Source of the DNA: Lachnospiraceae bacterium YSB2008
GTDB taxonomy: Bacteria; Bacillota; Clostridia; Lachnospirales; Lachnospiraceae
DNA: 64,000 bases
Assembly: GCA_000687655.1 (NCBI GenBank)
Contig: JHWR01000011.1
Coordinates: 1 to 64,000, forward strand
Reading direction: 5' to 3'
Below the pieces are notes generated by a model. The model was not told where the DNA came from, ran no database searches, and saw only the letters and a program-made list of their open reading frames with translations. Positions 51,511 to 62,764 of this stretch are shown in pieces; the stretch's first letter is position 1, and every line of letters starts with the position of its first letter. A program made the position numbers and the translations under genes.

Positions 51511-53718
51511 TTATCTCTTTTTGAATACGGAGATTGAAAGACCCGGAACTGTGATTGATACATAATTCTTTCTGTCATCAACCTTTCCTGCCTTTGACTG
51601 CTTAACAACCTTGTTGTTATTGCCATCACCGCCGTATTTAGGATTGTCACTTGAGAAGATTTCCTTCCATTTTCCTGCTGTAGGAACTGCAAGCTTATAA
51701 TTCTTATGAACTATAGGTGTGAAATTACATACTATAAGAAGTGTATCTTCTTCTGATTTGCCTCTTCTTTCGAAGCTTATGATACTTTCATTTGCAGAAT
51801 TCATAGCGATCCATTTAAAACCTGATGGATCCGTATCAAGCTCTGAAAGTGCAGGCTCTGTCATATAAAGCTTATTAAGGTCCTTTACATAGTCAAACAG
51901 GAAGCTGTGTGCATCAAATTCAAACAGGGACCAGTCAAGCTCTGATGACTCGTTAAACTCCTTCATAACAGCAAATTCCTGTCCCATGAAAAGGAGCTTC
52001 TTGCCCGGATGTGTCATCATGAAACCATAAGCTGTTCTGAGATTGGAAAACTTGTCTTCATATCCTCCAGGCATCTTACCGATCATGGAGCACTTCTCAT
52101 GAACAACCTCATCATGAGACAGTACAAGAACAAAGTTTTCACTGTATGCATAGACCATACTGAATGTAAGGTCGTTATGATTGTATTTTCTGTATAATGG
52201 ATCGAGCTTCATGTAGGAAAGGAAATCATTCATCCATCCCATATTCCACTTAAGATCAAATCCAAGTCCGCCATCCTTAACTGAATGTGTGAGCATCGGC
52301 CATGCTGTAGATTCCTCAGCTATCATAAGTACGCCAGGGAACTTCTCTTTCATAACTGTGTTGAGTTCCTTGATAAATGCAATTGCTTCAAGGTTCTCGT
52401 TTCCACCGAATTCGTTCGGACGCCACTCACCACCCTGACGGCCATAGTCAAGATAAAGCATAGAAGCAACCGCATCCATACGTATACCGTCAACATGGTA
52501 CATATCAGCCCAGTACAGAGCATTTGCAACAAGGAAGTTACGAACTTCATTCTTGCTGTAATCAAATATTAAAGTGCCCCAGTGAGGATGTTCTCTTCTG
52601 AGAGGGTCACTGCTTTCATACAGATCAGTACCATCGAATCTTCCGAGACCATGTTCATCCTTAGGGAAATGCGCAGGAACCCAGTCTATGATAACGCCTA
52701 TACCCTCGCTGTGCATATGATCAACAAATGCCATAAAGTCTGATGGCTTACCATATCGAGAAGTAGGTGCATAATAACCTGTCACCTGATAACCCCATGA
52801 AGGATCATAAGGATGCTCCATGATAGGCATAAGTTCAACATAGTTATAGCCTGCCTCTTTCATATATGCACTGAGTCTTGGAGCTATCTCTTTATAATTA
52901 TAGAACTCTCTTCCATCTTCAGGTCTCTTCCATGAACCGAGGTGAACCTCATATATGTTCATAGGCTTACTTGCGACAGAAGCTTCACTTTCATCTCTGT
53001 TCTTTATCCATGCGCTGTCCTTCCATGTATGATCAAGGCTGACAACACGTGTAGCATTTGCAGGTCTTACTTCGGATGAGAATCCATAAGGATCGCTCTT
53101 CATGAATACTTCACCACTTTTTGACCTTATCTCGTATTTATATATCTCTTCGCTTAGATCTCCCGGAATAAAGAGTTCAAATATACCTGAATAATCAAGC
53201 TTTCTCATTGGATGAACCCTGCCATCCCATCCGTTGAAATTACCAACAACAGATACTCTGTCAGCATTCGGTGCCCATACAGCAAAAAGTGTACCTTCTA
53301 CACCGTCAACAGTCATGGTATGAGATCCGAGTTTCTTATATATCTCGTAATGTATACCTTCATTAAATTTGCTTATGTCTATCGGATCGATAACCGGCTC
53401 AAATGTATATGGATCGATGAAACGGCGTTCCTTTCCGTCATTCATCTTTGCTCTTACTTCATATTCAAATTCTTTCTTATCCTTTATACATATAGAAAAG
53501 AAACCCGGCACCCTGTCAGAAACAAGATTATACAGCTTATTTCCGGTAAGGTCCTTGATCTTGACAACCTTAGCATCAGGAATATAAACATTGACATAAA
53601 CATCATCAATGCATTCGTGAATTCCGAGTATATGATGTGGATTATCATGTCGTGCCTGGGTAAGCGCCTCAACTTCCATCCAGTTAATGGCAAATACCGC
53701 TTTCCTCTCTCTCTTCAT
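51511..53718 (-). CDS. glgB: 1,4-alpha-glucan branching enzyme
   Basis: 735 residues. N-terminal carbohydrate-binding modules (LFAVWAPNADRVSVVGNFNG), then the GH13 barrel: DWVPAHFPKDEHGL, nucleophile Asp in DGIRMDAVASMLYLDYG, acid Glu in MIAEESTAWP and the final Asp in LVLSHDEVVHEK. It forms alpha-1,6 branches in glycogen. No other glg genes are adjacent, and the neighbours are metal GTPases and a DUF1015 gene. AGGAG precedes the ATG. Confidence 0.95.
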   Translation of the reverse strand: MKRERKAVFAINWMEVEALTQARHDNPHHILGIHECIDDVYVNVYIPDAKVVKIKDLTGNKLYNLVSDRVPGFFSICIKDKKEFEYEVRAKMNDGKERRFIDPYTFEPVIDPIDISKFNEGIHYEIYKKLGSHTMTVDGVEGTLFAVWAPNADRVSVVGNFNGWDGRVHPMRKLDYSGIFELFIPGDLSEEIYKYEIRSKSGEVFMKSDPYGFSSEVRPANATRVVSLDHTWKDSAWIKNRDESEASVASKPMNIYEVHLGSWKRPEDGREFYNYKEIAPRLSAYMKEAGYNYVELMPIMEHPYDPSWGYQVTGYYAPTSRYGKPSDFMAFVDHMHSEGIGVIIDWVPAHFPKDEHGLGRFDGTDLYESSDPLRREHPHWGTLIFDYSKNEVRNFLVANALYWADMYHVDGIRMDAVASMLYLDYGRQGGEWRPNEFGGNENLEAIAFIKELNTVMKEKFPGVLMIAEESTAWPMLTHSVKDGGLGFDLKWNMGWMNDFLSYMKLDPLYRKYNHNDLTFSMVYAYSENFVLVLSHDEVVHEKCSMIGKMPGGYEDKFSNLRTAYGFMMTHPGKKLLFMGQEFAVMKEFNESSELDWSLFEFDAHSFLFDYVKDLNKLYMTEPALSELDTDPSGFKWIAMNSANESIISFERRGKSEEDTLLIVCNFTPIVHKNYKLAVPTAGKWKEIFSSDNPKYGGDGNNNKVVKQSKAGKVDDRKNYVSITVPGLSISVFKKR

Positions 53719-53769
53719 ATATATTCCTTCTCCTTTAAATTTATAACCTCTTATATTCCGTGAAATCTC

Positions 53770-55005
53770 TTATATCTCATGTATGAATATTCCCGAACGA
53801 AGCTTAGGCTCAAACCATGTTGATTTAGGTGGCATGAGAAGCCCTGCATCAGCAACATCAAAAAGCTCTCCTATGGAAGTAGGATACATTGAGAACGCCA
53901 GCTTCATATCTGTATTGCATCTTCTTTCAAGCTCTGAAAGTCCCCTGATACCGCCGACAAAATCTATATCGCTGCTGGTTCTTGGATCATCTATACCAAG
54001 AAGCGGCTTAAGTATATAAGTCTGAAGAAGTGATACATCAAGTCCTTCAACAGGATCTTCGTTCCTGTATTTATCAAAAATAGTAAGCTTATACCAGCTG
54101 CCTTCTGCAAAGAGACCGAATTCACCCTTATTAACAGGCTGGAATGGCTCATCAACAGGAGTTATCTCACAGATATCTGAAAGAGCATTCATAAAATCAG
54201 AAAGTGTCTCAAAGCCGCCATAGTTTCTTACTACTCTGTTGTACGGAAGTATGGCAAGCTCTGACTCAGGGAACAGAACTGAAAGGAAGAAATTAAACTC
54301 TTCATCTCCGTTAAATCCCGGATTCTCTTCTCTTTTCTTAAGCCCTACTTTAACAGCTGAAGCAGCTCTGTGATGTCCGTCAGCTATGTAAATATCATTG
54401 ATTGAATCAAATGCATTCCTTAGATTTTCAATACTGTCTTCATCATCAATAACCCAGACATTATGTGTTATTCCGTCATCAGCAGTAAAGCTGTAGAGAG
54501 CATCCTCCTGCTTCTTCTTGTTTACGATATCATTTATAGTTGCTGAATCCCTGTATGCAAGGAATATAGGTCCAGTCTGAGCAGAAAGAGTATAGACATG
54601 ATTAATCCTGTCCTTCTCCTTCTCAGCACGGGTGTTCTCGTGTTTCTTTATGACTCCGTTTACATAGTCATCTATGGAAGAAGCCGCAACGATACCTGTC
54701 TGGTGTCTTCCATCCATGATAAGCTCATAAATGTAATAACAAGGCTTATCTTCTCTTACAAATTCACCCTTATCTATCATACCAAGAAGCATATCACGTC
54801 CCTTAGCATATACTTCTTCAGAATACATATCATATTCAGGTGGAAACTGTGTTTCAGGCCTGTCTATACGGAGAAATGAATAGTTATCTCCTTTGACCTT
54901 TTCATATGCCTCAGCCCTGCTGTAAACATCATATGGTAAAGCAGCTATCTCATTAACAAGATCAGTTCTTGGTCTTACAGCTGCAAATGTACGTACTTTT
55001 GCCAA
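53770..55005 (-). CDS. DUF1015 family protein
   Basis: 411 residues starting at the TTG at 55005, eight bases after GGAGA; the longer frame to 55053 reads through a terminator and is unlikely. Conserved features: AAVRPRTDLVNEIAALPYDV, NYSFLRIDRPE, IADGHHRAASA, FPESELAILPYNRVVRNYGG, GGIRGLSELERR. The HH of ADGHHR suggests a metal or catalytic site. The family is often found beside serA and serC in Clostridia, as here, but its activity is not known to me. Confidence 0.8.
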   Translation of the reverse strand: MAKVRTFAAVRPRTDLVNEIAALPYDVYSRAEAYEKVKGDNYSFLRIDRPETQFPPEYDMYSEEVYAKGRDMLLGMIDKGEFVREDKPCYYIYELIMDGRHQTGIVAASSIDDYVNGVIKKHENTRAEKEKDRINHVYTLSAQTGPIFLAYRDSATINDIVNKKKQEDALYSFTADDGITHNVWVIDDEDSIENLRNAFDSINDIYIADGHHRAASAVKVGLKKREENPGFNGDEEFNFFLSVLFPESELAILPYNRVVRNYGGFETLSDFMNALSDICEITPVDEPFQPVNKGEFGLFAEGSWYKLTIFDKYRNEDPVEGLDVSLLQTYILKPLLGIDDPRTSSDIDFVGGIRGLSELERRCNTDMKLAFSMYPTSIGELFDVADAGLLMPPKSTWFEPKLRSGIFIHEI

Positions 55006-55031
55006 TGCTTTATCTCCATAATAAAAAGTGA

Positions 55032-55080
55032 AAAAAGGCTGGACTTGTGACAATACAAAAGGTCACCCGTACAGCCTTAA
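55032..55080 (-). terminator. Two-part terminator between kinase and DUF1015 genes
   Basis: Outer arms AAGGCTG (55035-55041) and CAGCCTT (55072-55078), inner arms GTGAC (55047-55051) and GTCAC (55062-55066). On the minus strand it ends in TTTTTT and separates the kinase gene from the DUF1015 gene. Confidence 0.7.
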
Positions 55081-55085
55081 GTTAT

Positions 55086-55652
55086 TTATGATCTTATGTA
55101 CTTAACAGCATCAAGAAGTGACTTCTTGAAGGATTCCTCGTTAGTATTATCAAATACAAAGAGCTCAGGAATATTACCAGGCTTATTGAAGTTCTGAGTA
55201 GCAACATACTCATCCCAATGCTCAAGCTTCCATACATCTCTGTCAGAATTTCTGCTTATCATTCTCTGATGAGCAACCTCAACATCTGCATGAACCCAAA
55301 CAACACAGAGCTCAGCGCCCTTTTCTCTAAGCTTTTCACGAAGACGATCAAGATAATCATCATCTCTTATTTCATCCGTAAATGGAGCGTTAATAAGTAC
55401 TGTATCATTATAATCAAGTGCATCAAATGCAAGGTCGAGAATAGCATAATACTCATAATCTCTGATCTCTCTCTGGAAGAAATCAGAAGAACGGTTATAC
55501 TCTTCGCCTGCTACTTTGAAAATCTGCTTTGATAAAACAATAAGTGTATCTTTATCAAGATAAACGCAATTTGTAAGTGCTTTTGCGAGTTTCTTGGATA
55601 TGAATGTTTTTCCACAAGCCGGTGGAGAAGTAACTAAAATAAGTTTCTTCAT
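55086..55652 (-). CDS. Small P-loop kinase-like protein (AAA_33)
   Basis: 188 residues. Walker A TSPPACGKTFISKKLA, a lid/LID-like stretch RMISRNSDRDVWKLEHWDEY with several Arg, and NAPFTDEIRDD as a Walker B-like region. This matches the AAA_33/zeta-like group of small-molecule kinases; the substrate cannot be read. It lies downstream of asd and ends at a terminator. Confidence 0.7.
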   Translation of the reverse strand: MKKLILVTSPPACGKTFISKKLAKALTNCVYLDKDTLIVLSKQIFKVAGEEYNRSSDFFQREIRDYEYYAILDLAFDALDYNDTVLINAPFTDEIRDDDYLDRLREKLREKGAELCVVWVHADVEVAHQRMISRNSDRDVWKLEHWDEYVATQNFNKPGNIPELFVFDNTNEESFKKSLLDAVKYIRS

Positions 55653-55722
55653 ACCACTGTTACCTCCTAAAAAAATTACTTTTATATATTATCAATAATT
55701 TATATAAAAATAAACTGTTTTT

Positions 55723-56811
55723 TTATTTTTTTGTAATATATCCCTTAGCATAAAGGAGTTCTGCTGAAAGAACAGCTCCACCTGCTGCGCCACGGAGTGT
55801 ATTGTGTGAAAGACCGACGAATTTATAGTCAAAAAGTGTATCTTCACGAAGTCTTCCCATGGAAACACCCATTCCATTTTCAAAGTCTACATCAAGAGAA
55901 ACCTGTGGACGGTTGTCATCTTCAAGATACTGAATAAACTGCTTAGGAGCATTTGGAAGATTGAGCTCCTGAGGCTCACCCTTGAAGTTAACCCATCTGT
56001 CTATAATCTCTTCCTTAGTAGGCTTCTTTTCGAAGTTAACAAATACAGTTGCTGTATGTCCGTTAAGTACCGGAACTCTGATACACTGACTTGTTATCTT
56101 AGGACCGTCTTCACATTTCTTTATAACGCCGTCCTCAACCTTGCCCCAGATACGGAGTGGCTCCTGCTCTGACTTTTCTTCCTCACCACCAATGTAAGGA
56201 ATGATATTGCCGACCATCTCAGGCCAGTCCTTGAAAGTCTTTCCGGCACCGGAAATTGCCTGGTAAGTAGAAACAACTACTTCCTTAGGACCAAATTCCT
56301 TAAGTGCGAAAAGTGCAGGTGCATAGCTCTGTATAGAACAGTTAGGCTTAACTGCTATAAATCCACGCTGTGTACCAAGTCTTTCCTTCTGATACTTAAT
56401 AACTTCGTAATGCTCAGGATTAAGTTCCGGAACTACCATAGGAACATCAGGAGTCCATCTGTGAGCTGAGTTATTTGATACTACAGGAGTTTCTGTCTTT
56501 GCATAAGCCTCTTCTATAGCCTTTATCTCATCCTTGGACATATCAACTGCACTGAATACGAAATCTACAGTTGAAGCAACTTTCTCAACATCATTTACAT
56601 TATAAAGTACAAGATCCTTAACTGCGTCAGGAACAGGAACATCCATCTTCCATCTTCCTTCAACAGCTTCACTGTACTTCTTTCCTTCACTTCTTGGGCT
56701 TGCTGCAACAGTTACAACCTCGAACCAAGGATGATCAGCAAGTATTGTTATAAAACGCTGACCTACCATACCCGTTGCGCCAAGAATTCCAACTCTTAAT
56801 TTATCACTCAT
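55723..56811 (-). CDS. asd: Aspartate-semialdehyde dehydrogenase, archaeal/fungal type
   Basis: 362 residues. Nucleotide-binding GILGATGMVGQRFITIL, catalytic Cys in FIAVKPNCSIQSYAPALFAL, and the substrate-binding Arg in QCIRVPVLNGHTA. Length and motif spacing fit the archaeal/fungal ASADH group, which also occurs in Clostridia. It reduces beta-aspartyl phosphate to the semialdehyde for lysine, methionine and threonine. GGAGG precedes the ATG. It follows serA. Confidence 0.93.
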   Translation of the reverse strand: MSDKLRVGILGATGMVGQRFITILADHPWFEVVTVAASPRSEGKKYSEAVEGRWKMDVPVPDAVKDLVLYNVNDVEKVASTVDFVFSAVDMSKDEIKAIEEAYAKTETPVVSNNSAHRWTPDVPMVVPELNPEHYEVIKYQKERLGTQRGFIAVKPNCSIQSYAPALFALKEFGPKEVVVSTYQAISGAGKTFKDWPEMVGNIIPYIGGEEEKSEQEPLRIWGKVEDGVIKKCEDGPKITSQCIRVPVLNGHTATVFVNFEKKPTKEEIIDRWVNFKGEPQELNLPNAPKQFIQYLEDDNRPQVSLDVDFENGMGVSMGRLREDTLFDYKFVGLSHNTLRGAAGGAVLSAELLYAKGYITKK

Positions 56812-56900
56812 GTCTTTTACCTCCGCTATATGATTCTATAACCCGTCCCTGACATCATATGCGAATCATTTTACGAATAAAAGGAAACTTCGCATCCTGA

Positions 56901-58064
56901 TTATTTGATAACTCTTACTTTAATAACTCCTTCAATTGCTGAAAGCTCATCAACCATATTAGCTGCATCAGCCGTATCAACATCAAGAATTGTATAAGCA
57001 TAATCTCCACGTGACTTACTTACCATATCAGGTACGTTAACACCGTTCTTTGCAAAAAGTCCTGTGAACTGTGTGAGCATGTTAGGAATATTCTTATGGC
57101 AAACTGTTATACGTCCTGCAGATGATGGAACACCGGCATCTACTCTTGGATAATTAACTGAGTTGATAACATTACCATTCTCTATGAAATCTCTGATCTC
57201 ATTTACAGCCATGATTGCACAGTTATCTTCTGACTCTGCTGTAGAAGCACCAAGGTGAGGTGTACAGATAACGCCCTCATGTCCTACAACTGTAGGGTTA
57301 GCGAAGTCAGTTACATATCTGTGAACCTTACCAGCATCAATAGCTGCAAGAACTGCTTCCTCGTCTACAAGAATATCTCTTGCATAATTAAGGATAACAA
57401 CTCCATCCTTCATCTGATCGATGGCTTCCTTGCTTATCATACCCTTTGTAGCATCCATAAGCGGAACATGTATTGTTATGTAATCGCAGTTAGCATATAT
57501 ATCATTTACATTTGTAATATGCTTTACTGACTTTGAAAGATTCCAAGCAGCATCAACTGAAACATATGGATCATATCCCCATACATCCATACCAAGATGT
57601 ATAGCTGCATTTGCAACTCTGCATCCTATAGCACCAAGGCCGATAACACCGAGCTTCTTGCCCTGAATCTCATTACCTGCATAAAGCTTCTTCTGCTTCT
57701 CAGCAGTCTTAGCTATATTCTCGTCATCCTTATCCTCTATAACCCAGTTAGCACCTGCTACAATATCTCTGGATCCAAGAAGAAGTCCTGCTATAACAAG
57801 TTCCTTAACACCATTTGCATTTGCGCCCGGTGTATTGAATACTACGATACCCTTCTCAGCATAATCATCAAGAGGAATATTGTTTACACCTGCGCCTGCA
57901 CGAGCAACTGCGATAAGCTTCTCAGGAGCTTCTATCTCATGCATTGATGCACTTCTTACAAGAACTGCATCAGCCTCATTTATGTTATCTGTTAACTCAT
58001 AGTCAGCACTGAAAAGGTCAGTACCACATTTTGCTATTGGATTTAAATTATGAATCTTATACAT
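56901..58064 (-). CDS. serA: D-3-phosphoglycerate dehydrogenase
   Basis: 387 residues, the short type with one ACT domain. NAD-binding GVIGLGAIGCRVANAA, catalytic Arg in LNYARDILVDEEAV, Glu in THLGASTAESEDNCA region and His in CTPHLGAST. The C-terminal ACT domain (PDMVSKSRGDYAYTILDVDT) likely allows feedback by serine. It follows serC by 46 bp and starts the phosphorylated serine pathway. Confidence 0.95.
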   Translation of the reverse strand: MYKIHNLNPIAKCGTDLFSADYELTDNINEADAVLVRSASMHEIEAPEKLIAVARAGAGVNNIPLDDYAEKGIVVFNTPGANANGVKELVIAGLLLGSRDIVAGANWVIEDKDDENIAKTAEKQKKLYAGNEIQGKKLGVIGLGAIGCRVANAAIHLGMDVWGYDPYVSVDAAWNLSKSVKHITNVNDIYANCDYITIHVPLMDATKGMISKEAIDQMKDGVVILNYARDILVDEEAVLAAIDAGKVHRYVTDFANPTVVGHEGVICTPHLGASTAESEDNCAIMAVNEIRDFIENGNVINSVNYPRVDAGVPSSAGRITVCHKNIPNMLTQFTGLFAKNGVNVPDMVSKSRGDYAYTILDVDTADAANMVDELSAIEGVIKVRVIK

Positions 58065-58110
58065 TGTTTTTTCCTTCTATCGTTATATTTAATTATAAAA
58101 ATGTAATGCT

Positions 58111-59193
58111 TTATGCATTCTTTTCTTCAAAGTCCTTCATGAACTGTACGAGCTTCTCAACACCTTCAATAGGCATAGCATTGTAGATAGATGCTCTCAT
58201 ACCACCAACTGATCTGTGTCCCTTAAGGTTTACGAAGCCGGCTTCTGTAGCTTCCTTAACGAACTTAGCATCAAGCTCATCATTTCCTGTTACAAATGGA
58301 ACGTTCATAAGAGATCTGTCTTTCTTTACAACAGTACCCTTGAAAAGCTTTGAAGAATCAAGGAAGTCATAAAGGATCTTAGCCTTCTTCTCATTATGAA
58401 TCTTCATTGCAGGAAGTCCGCCCATTGACTTAACCCACTTGAATACAAGTCCGCATACATAGATGCCGTAGCATGGAGGTGTATTGTAAAGTGAATCAGC
58501 ATCAGCCTGTGTCTTATACTTAAGCATTGTAGGAACGAATTCAGGAAGATCATCTCTTATAAGATCTTCTCTGATGATAACAACTACAACACCTGCAGGT
58601 CCAACGTTCTTCTGTACGCCGAAGTAGATAAGACCATAATCCTCTACATTTACAGGCTGTGACAGAATATCAGATGACATATCTGCAACAAGTATCTTGC
58701 CCTTTGTATTTGGAAGCTCATGATAAGCTGTTCCGTATATAGTATTATTGTGACAGATATACACATAGTCAGCATCTTCGCTTATAGGAAGATCACTTAC
58801 ATCAGGAATGTATGAGAATGTCTTATCCTCTGAAGAAGCTATAGCATTTGCTTTTCCGTACTTCTTAGCTTCCTGATAAGCCTTCTTTGCCCACTGACCT
58901 GTGATAATGTAATCAGCAACACCATTCTTCATAAGATTCATAGGGATAGCTGCAAACTGCTGTGAAGCACCACCCTGAAGGAAAAGAACCTTGTAATTGT
59001 CAGGGATATTCATGAGATCCCTGAGATCCTGCTCTGCTTCCTTGATGATGTTATCATAAACCTTTGAACGGTGGCTCATCTCCATAACACTCTGTCCTGA
59101 GCCCTTGTAATCCATCATCTCTTCTGCTGCCTGACGAAGTACAACCTCCGGCAGTATAGAAGGTCCTGCTGAGAAATTATAAACTCTTGCCAT
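58111..59193 (-). CDS. serC: Phosphoserine aminotransferase
   Basis: 360 residues. FSAGPSILPEVVLRQAAEEM, the PLP Lys in YFGVQKNVGPAGVVVVI, and FVNLKGHRSVGGMRASIYNA near the end are SerC signatures. It converts 3-phosphohydroxypyruvate to phosphoserine. Strong GGAGG. It sits between ilvB and serA. Confidence 0.96.
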   Translation of the reverse strand: MARVYNFSAGPSILPEVVLRQAAEEMMDYKGSGQSVMEMSHRSKVYDNIIKEAEQDLRDLMNIPDNYKVLFLQGGASQQFAAIPMNLMKNGVADYIITGQWAKKAYQEAKKYGKANAIASSEDKTFSYIPDVSDLPISEDADYVYICHNNTIYGTAYHELPNTKGKILVADMSSDILSQPVNVEDYGLIYFGVQKNVGPAGVVVVIIREDLIRDDLPEFVPTMLKYKTQADADSLYNTPPCYGIYVCGLVFKWVKSMGGLPAMKIHNEKKAKILYDFLDSSKLFKGTVVKKDRSLMNVPFVTGNDELDAKFVKEATEAGFVNLKGHRSVGGMRASIYNAMPIEGVEKLVQFMKDFEEKNA

Positions 59194-59233
59194 CTTAGTA
59201 TTCCTCCACTTTGTCTTTTATTAAACCTTTATA

Positions 59234-60919
59234 TTATTTCTTATTTAATTCTTCTTCACTATCGAAACATGTTTCTATAGCTGCACCCGGTGCAACCATC
59301 GGCCAAACCTTATCATCTTGATCAATGATGCAGTTGATGAGATAAGGTCCCTTGCCCTTTATTGCTGCCGTAAGAGCTTTGTCGAATTCCTTAACTGTTG
59401 TAACAGTATATGCTTTAGCTCCAAGTCCCTCTGCTACCTTAGCAAAATCAACCTTGTCATTAAGCATTGTATTCGAATATCTCTTACCATAGAAAAGTGT
59501 CTGCCACTGTCTAACCATTCCGAGAACATGGTTATTGATAACTATCTCAATAACATGTGTTCCCTCTCTGGCAGCTGTTGCAAGCTCATTCATGTTCATA
59601 CGGAAACATCCGTCACCGGCAATATTGAATACCAGTTTCTCAGGCTGACCAAATGCAGCACCAATAGCTGCGCCAAGACCATAACCCATGGTACCGAGTC
59701 CGCCTGAAGTAAGAAGCTGTCTAGGCTCCTTGTAAAGATAATACTGAGCAGCCCACATCTGGTGCTGTCCAACATCAGTTGCGATTATAGCTTCACCCTT
59801 TGTCTTCTGATATATTTTACTGATTACAGCCGGTCCTGTAAGATTCTCCATATCGTAAGCAAGTGGATATTCCTTCTTAAGATCAGCTATAGTCTTCATC
59901 CAGGCCTTGTTCTGCTTCTTCTCAATCTTTGGAAGCATTTTCTTAAGGATTTCCTTTGCATCACCTATAACAGATGCATCTGCAACTATGTTCTTATTGA
60001 TCTCAGCTGCATCTATATCTATATGAAGTATCTTTGCAGAATTAGCAAACTTAGCTGCATTTCCTATAACTCTGTCTGAGAATCTGGCACCAATAACTAC
60101 TATAAGATCTGCCTGATTTACACCAAAGTTTGATGCCTTGGTACCGTGCATACCGATCATACCGGTATAACGCTTGTTTGTACCATCAAATGCACCCTTA
60201 CCCATAAGAGTATCGCACACTGCGGCATCCATCTTATCAGCAAGCTTCTTAATCTCTGCTGAAGCACCTGAAGCAACTGCGCCACCACCTACAAGGATGA
60301 AAGGCTTTTCAGAAATGTTGATCATATCAACAGCCTTTTCAATATCTGAATCCTTAATAGTGTCAGTTACCTTTTCAATAGCTTCAGGCTTCTTATATTC
60401 ATAGGCAGCCTTTGTAGCAGTAACATCCTTTGTTATATCAACAAGTACAGGTCCCGGTCTTCCGCTCTTTGCTATCTTGAATGCACGTCTTATGGTATCA
60501 GCAAGCTCATGAACATTCTTTACTATAAAGCTGTGCTTTGTAACAGGCATAACAACACCTGCTATATCAACTTCCTGGAAGCTGTCCTTACCAAGAAGAG
60601 CCACACCTACATTTGCAGTAATAGCTACAAGAGGAATGGAATCCATATATGCAGTAGCAATACCTGTGACAAGATTTGTTGCACCCGGACCACTCGTTGC
60701 AAAGCAGACGCCGACCTTACCGGTTGCTCTTGCGTATCCATCTGCTGCATGTGATGCACCCTGCTCATGGGATGTAAGCACGTGCTTAATCTCGTCTGAA
60801 TGCTTATAAAGTTCATCATAGACATTAAGTATTGTTCCGCCCGGATAACCGAATACGGTGTCTACGCCCTGTTCCTTAAGACATTCAATAACAATCTCTG
60901 AACCTGTCAACTGTTTCAT
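59234..60919 (-). CDS. ilvB: Acetolactate synthase large subunit
   Basis: 561 residues. ThDP-enzyme motifs: [16 protein letters not shown], catalytic Glu in [38 protein letters not shown], and the ThDP-binding [20 protein letters not shown]. It condenses pyruvate units in the first step of valine, leucine and isoleucine synthesis. No ilvN regulatory subunit gene is adjacent. Confidence 0.95.
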   Translation of the reverse strand: MKQLTGSEIVIECLKEQGVDTVFGYPGGTILNVYDELYKHSDEIKHVLTSHEQGASHAADGYARATGKVGVCFATSGPGATNLVTGIATAYMDSIPLVAITANVGVALLGKDSFQEVDIAGVVMPVTKHSFIVKNVHELADTIRRAFKIAKSGRPGPVLVDITKDVTATKAAYEYKKPEAIEKVTDTIKDSDIEKAVDMINISEKPFILVGGGAVASGASAEIKKLADKMDAAVCDTLMGKGAFDGTNKRYTGMIGMHGTKASNFGVNQADLIVVIGARFSDRVIGNAAKFANSAKILHIDIDAAEINKNIVADASVIGDAKEILKKMLPKIEKKQNKAWMKTIADLKKEYPLAYDMENLTGPAVISKIYQKTKGEAIIATDVGQHQMWAAQYYLYKEPRQLLTSGGLGTMGYGLGAAIGAAFGQPEKLVFNIAGDGCFRMNMNELATAAREGTHVIEIVINNHVLGMVRQWQTLFYGKRYSNTMLNDKVDFAKVAEGLGAKAYTVTTVKEFDKALTAAIKGKGPYLINCIIDQDDKVWPMVAPGAAIETCFDSEEELNKK

Positions 60920-61029
60920 GCCTTATATCTCCTTTTACAAATAATGTATAATATGATACTTCAAAAAGAGAAATTTTTGAAGTAAAAATTTTAATAAATT
61001 TATAATAAGTATTTTTACAACTTATACAA

Positions 61030-62706
61030 CTATGCTTCAGCCTTAGGAATCTCGAGGATTGCACCTCTGTTTCCGCTGGTAACCATAGATGCATATCTTG
61101 CAAGATATCCTGTAGTTACCTTAGGCTCTCTAGGCTTCCACTCAGCCTTTCTCTTAGCAAGCTCTTCATCACTTACCTTAAGTGTGATTGAGTAGTTATT
61201 GATATCGATCTCTATCATATCGCCTTCTTCAACAAGAGCGATAGGTCCGCCTACTGCTGCTTCAGGAGAAACATGTCCTATTGAAGCACCACGGCTTGCA
61301 CCTGAGAAACGTCCGTCTGTGATAAGAGCAACTGTGCTTCCAAGTCCCATACCTGCTATAGCAGATGTAGGATTGAGCATCTCTCTCATTCCAGGGCCGC
61401 CCTTAGGTCCTTCATATCTTATAACAACTACATCACCTGCAACTATCTTTCCGCCAAGGATAGCTGCGATTGCATCTTCTTCTGAATCAAATACTCTTGC
61501 AGGTCCTTCATGCTTAAGCATCTCAGGAACAACTGCAGATCTCTTTACTACTGATCCGTCAGGTGCAAGGTTACCCTTAAGAACAGCAAGACCGCCTGTC
61601 TTTGAATATGGATTATCTGTAGGTCTTATAACCTCAGGATTTCTGTTTACTGAATTCTTAACAGCCTCTCCTATAGTCTTACCTGTAACTGTCATGCAGT
61701 CTTCATTTATAAGACCGAGGTCACAGAGCTCCTTAATAACAGCATATACACCGCCTGCTTCATTGAGGTCTTCCATATATGTAGGACCTGCAGGTGCAAG
61801 GTGACAAAGGTTAGGAGTCTTCTCACTTATAGGATTTGCAAATGAAATGTCAAAGTCAAAGCCTATCTCATGTGCTATAGCAGGAAGATGAAGCATTGAG
61901 TTTGTAGAACAGCCAAGTGCCATATCAACTGTAAGAGCATTGAGAATAGCATCCTTTGTGATGATGTCACGAGGACGTATGTTCTTCTCAAGCATTTCCA
62001 TAACTGCATAACCTGCTCTCTTAGCAAGTCTGAGTCTCTCGGAGTAAACTGCAGGGATCGTTCCATTTCCGGGAAGGCCCATACCAAGAACCTCTGTAAG
62101 ACAGTTCATTGAGTTTGCAGTATACATACCTGAGCATGAACCGCAGGTAGGACAAACCTTCTCTTCGAATTCAGTTACATCAGCCTCTGAAATCTTGCCG
62201 GCAGTGTACTCTCCAACTGCCTCGAACATTGATGAAAGGCTTCTCTTTCTTCCGTGAATGTGACCTGCGAGCATAGGACCGCCTGAAACAAATACTGTCG
62301 GTACATTTACTCTTGCTGCTGCCATAAGAAGTCCGGGAACGTTCTTATCACAGTTAGGGATCATAACAAGTGCATCAAACTGATGTGCTATAGCCATAGC
62401 TTCTGTTGAATCAGCTATAAGATCTCTTGTAACAAGACTGTATTTCATACCGATGTGACCCATTGCAATACCGTCACATACTGCTATAGCAGGGAACATA
62501 ACAGGAGTTCCACCTGCTTCTGCAACTCCGAGCTTAACAGCTTCTGCTATCTTATCAAGATTCATATGACCAGGAACGATCTCGTTATATGAACAAACAA
62601 TACCGACCATAGGCTTCTTGATCTCTTCAGGTGTGTATCCGAGCGCGTTCAGAAGTGAACGTGCAGGAGCCTGCTGTAAACCGCATTTCATATTATCACT
62701 CTTCAT
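61030..62706 (-). CDS. ilvD: Dihydroxy-acid dehydratase
   Basis: 558 residues. Cluster-binding Cys in [18 protein letters not shown] and [20 protein letters not shown], plus [20 protein letters not shown] near the end. It forms the 2-oxo acids of valine and isoleucine and carries an Fe-S cluster. Two in-frame starts 5 codons apart ([10 protein letters not shown]); the first has AAGGAG. Upstream of ilvB by 110 bp, a gap with a TACTTCAAAA/TTTTTGAAGTA inverted repeat (60957-60984). Confidence 0.96.
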   Translation of the reverse strand: MKSDNMKCGLQQAPARSLLNALGYTPEEIKKPMVGIVCSYNEIVPGHMNLDKIAEAVKLGVAEAGGTPVMFPAIAVCDGIAMGHIGMKYSLVTRDLIADSTEAMAIAHQFDALVMIPNCDKNVPGLLMAAARVNVPTVFVSGGPMLAGHIHGRKRSLSSMFEAVGEYTAGKISEADVTEFEEKVCPTCGSCSGMYTANSMNCLTEVLGMGLPGNGTIPAVYSERLRLAKRAGYAVMEMLEKNIRPRDIITKDAILNALTVDMALGCSTNSMLHLPAIAHEIGFDFDISFANPISEKTPNLCHLAPAGPTYMEDLNEAGGVYAVIKELCDLGLINEDCMTVTGKTIGEAVKNSVNRNPEVIRPTDNPYSKTGGLAVLKGNLAPDGSVVKRSAVVPEMLKHEGPARVFDSEEDAIAAILGGKIVAGDVVVIRYEGPKGGPGMREMLNPTSAIAGMGLGSTVALITDGRFSGASRGASIGHVSPEAAVGGPIALVEEGDMIEIDINNYSITLKVSDEELAKRKAEWKPREPKVTTGYLARYASMVTSGNRGAILEIPKAEA

Positions 62707-62764
62707 AATTCATTCTCCTTATATAATAGATTAATTTGAGGTCTAAACGCTCACCCTCAAACCA

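Noticed and set aside
60955-60990. Possible CodY box between ilvD and ilvB
   Set aside because: The AT-rich inverted repeat there does not match AATTTTCWGAAAATT well enough; it may be a weak terminator or attenuator instead.
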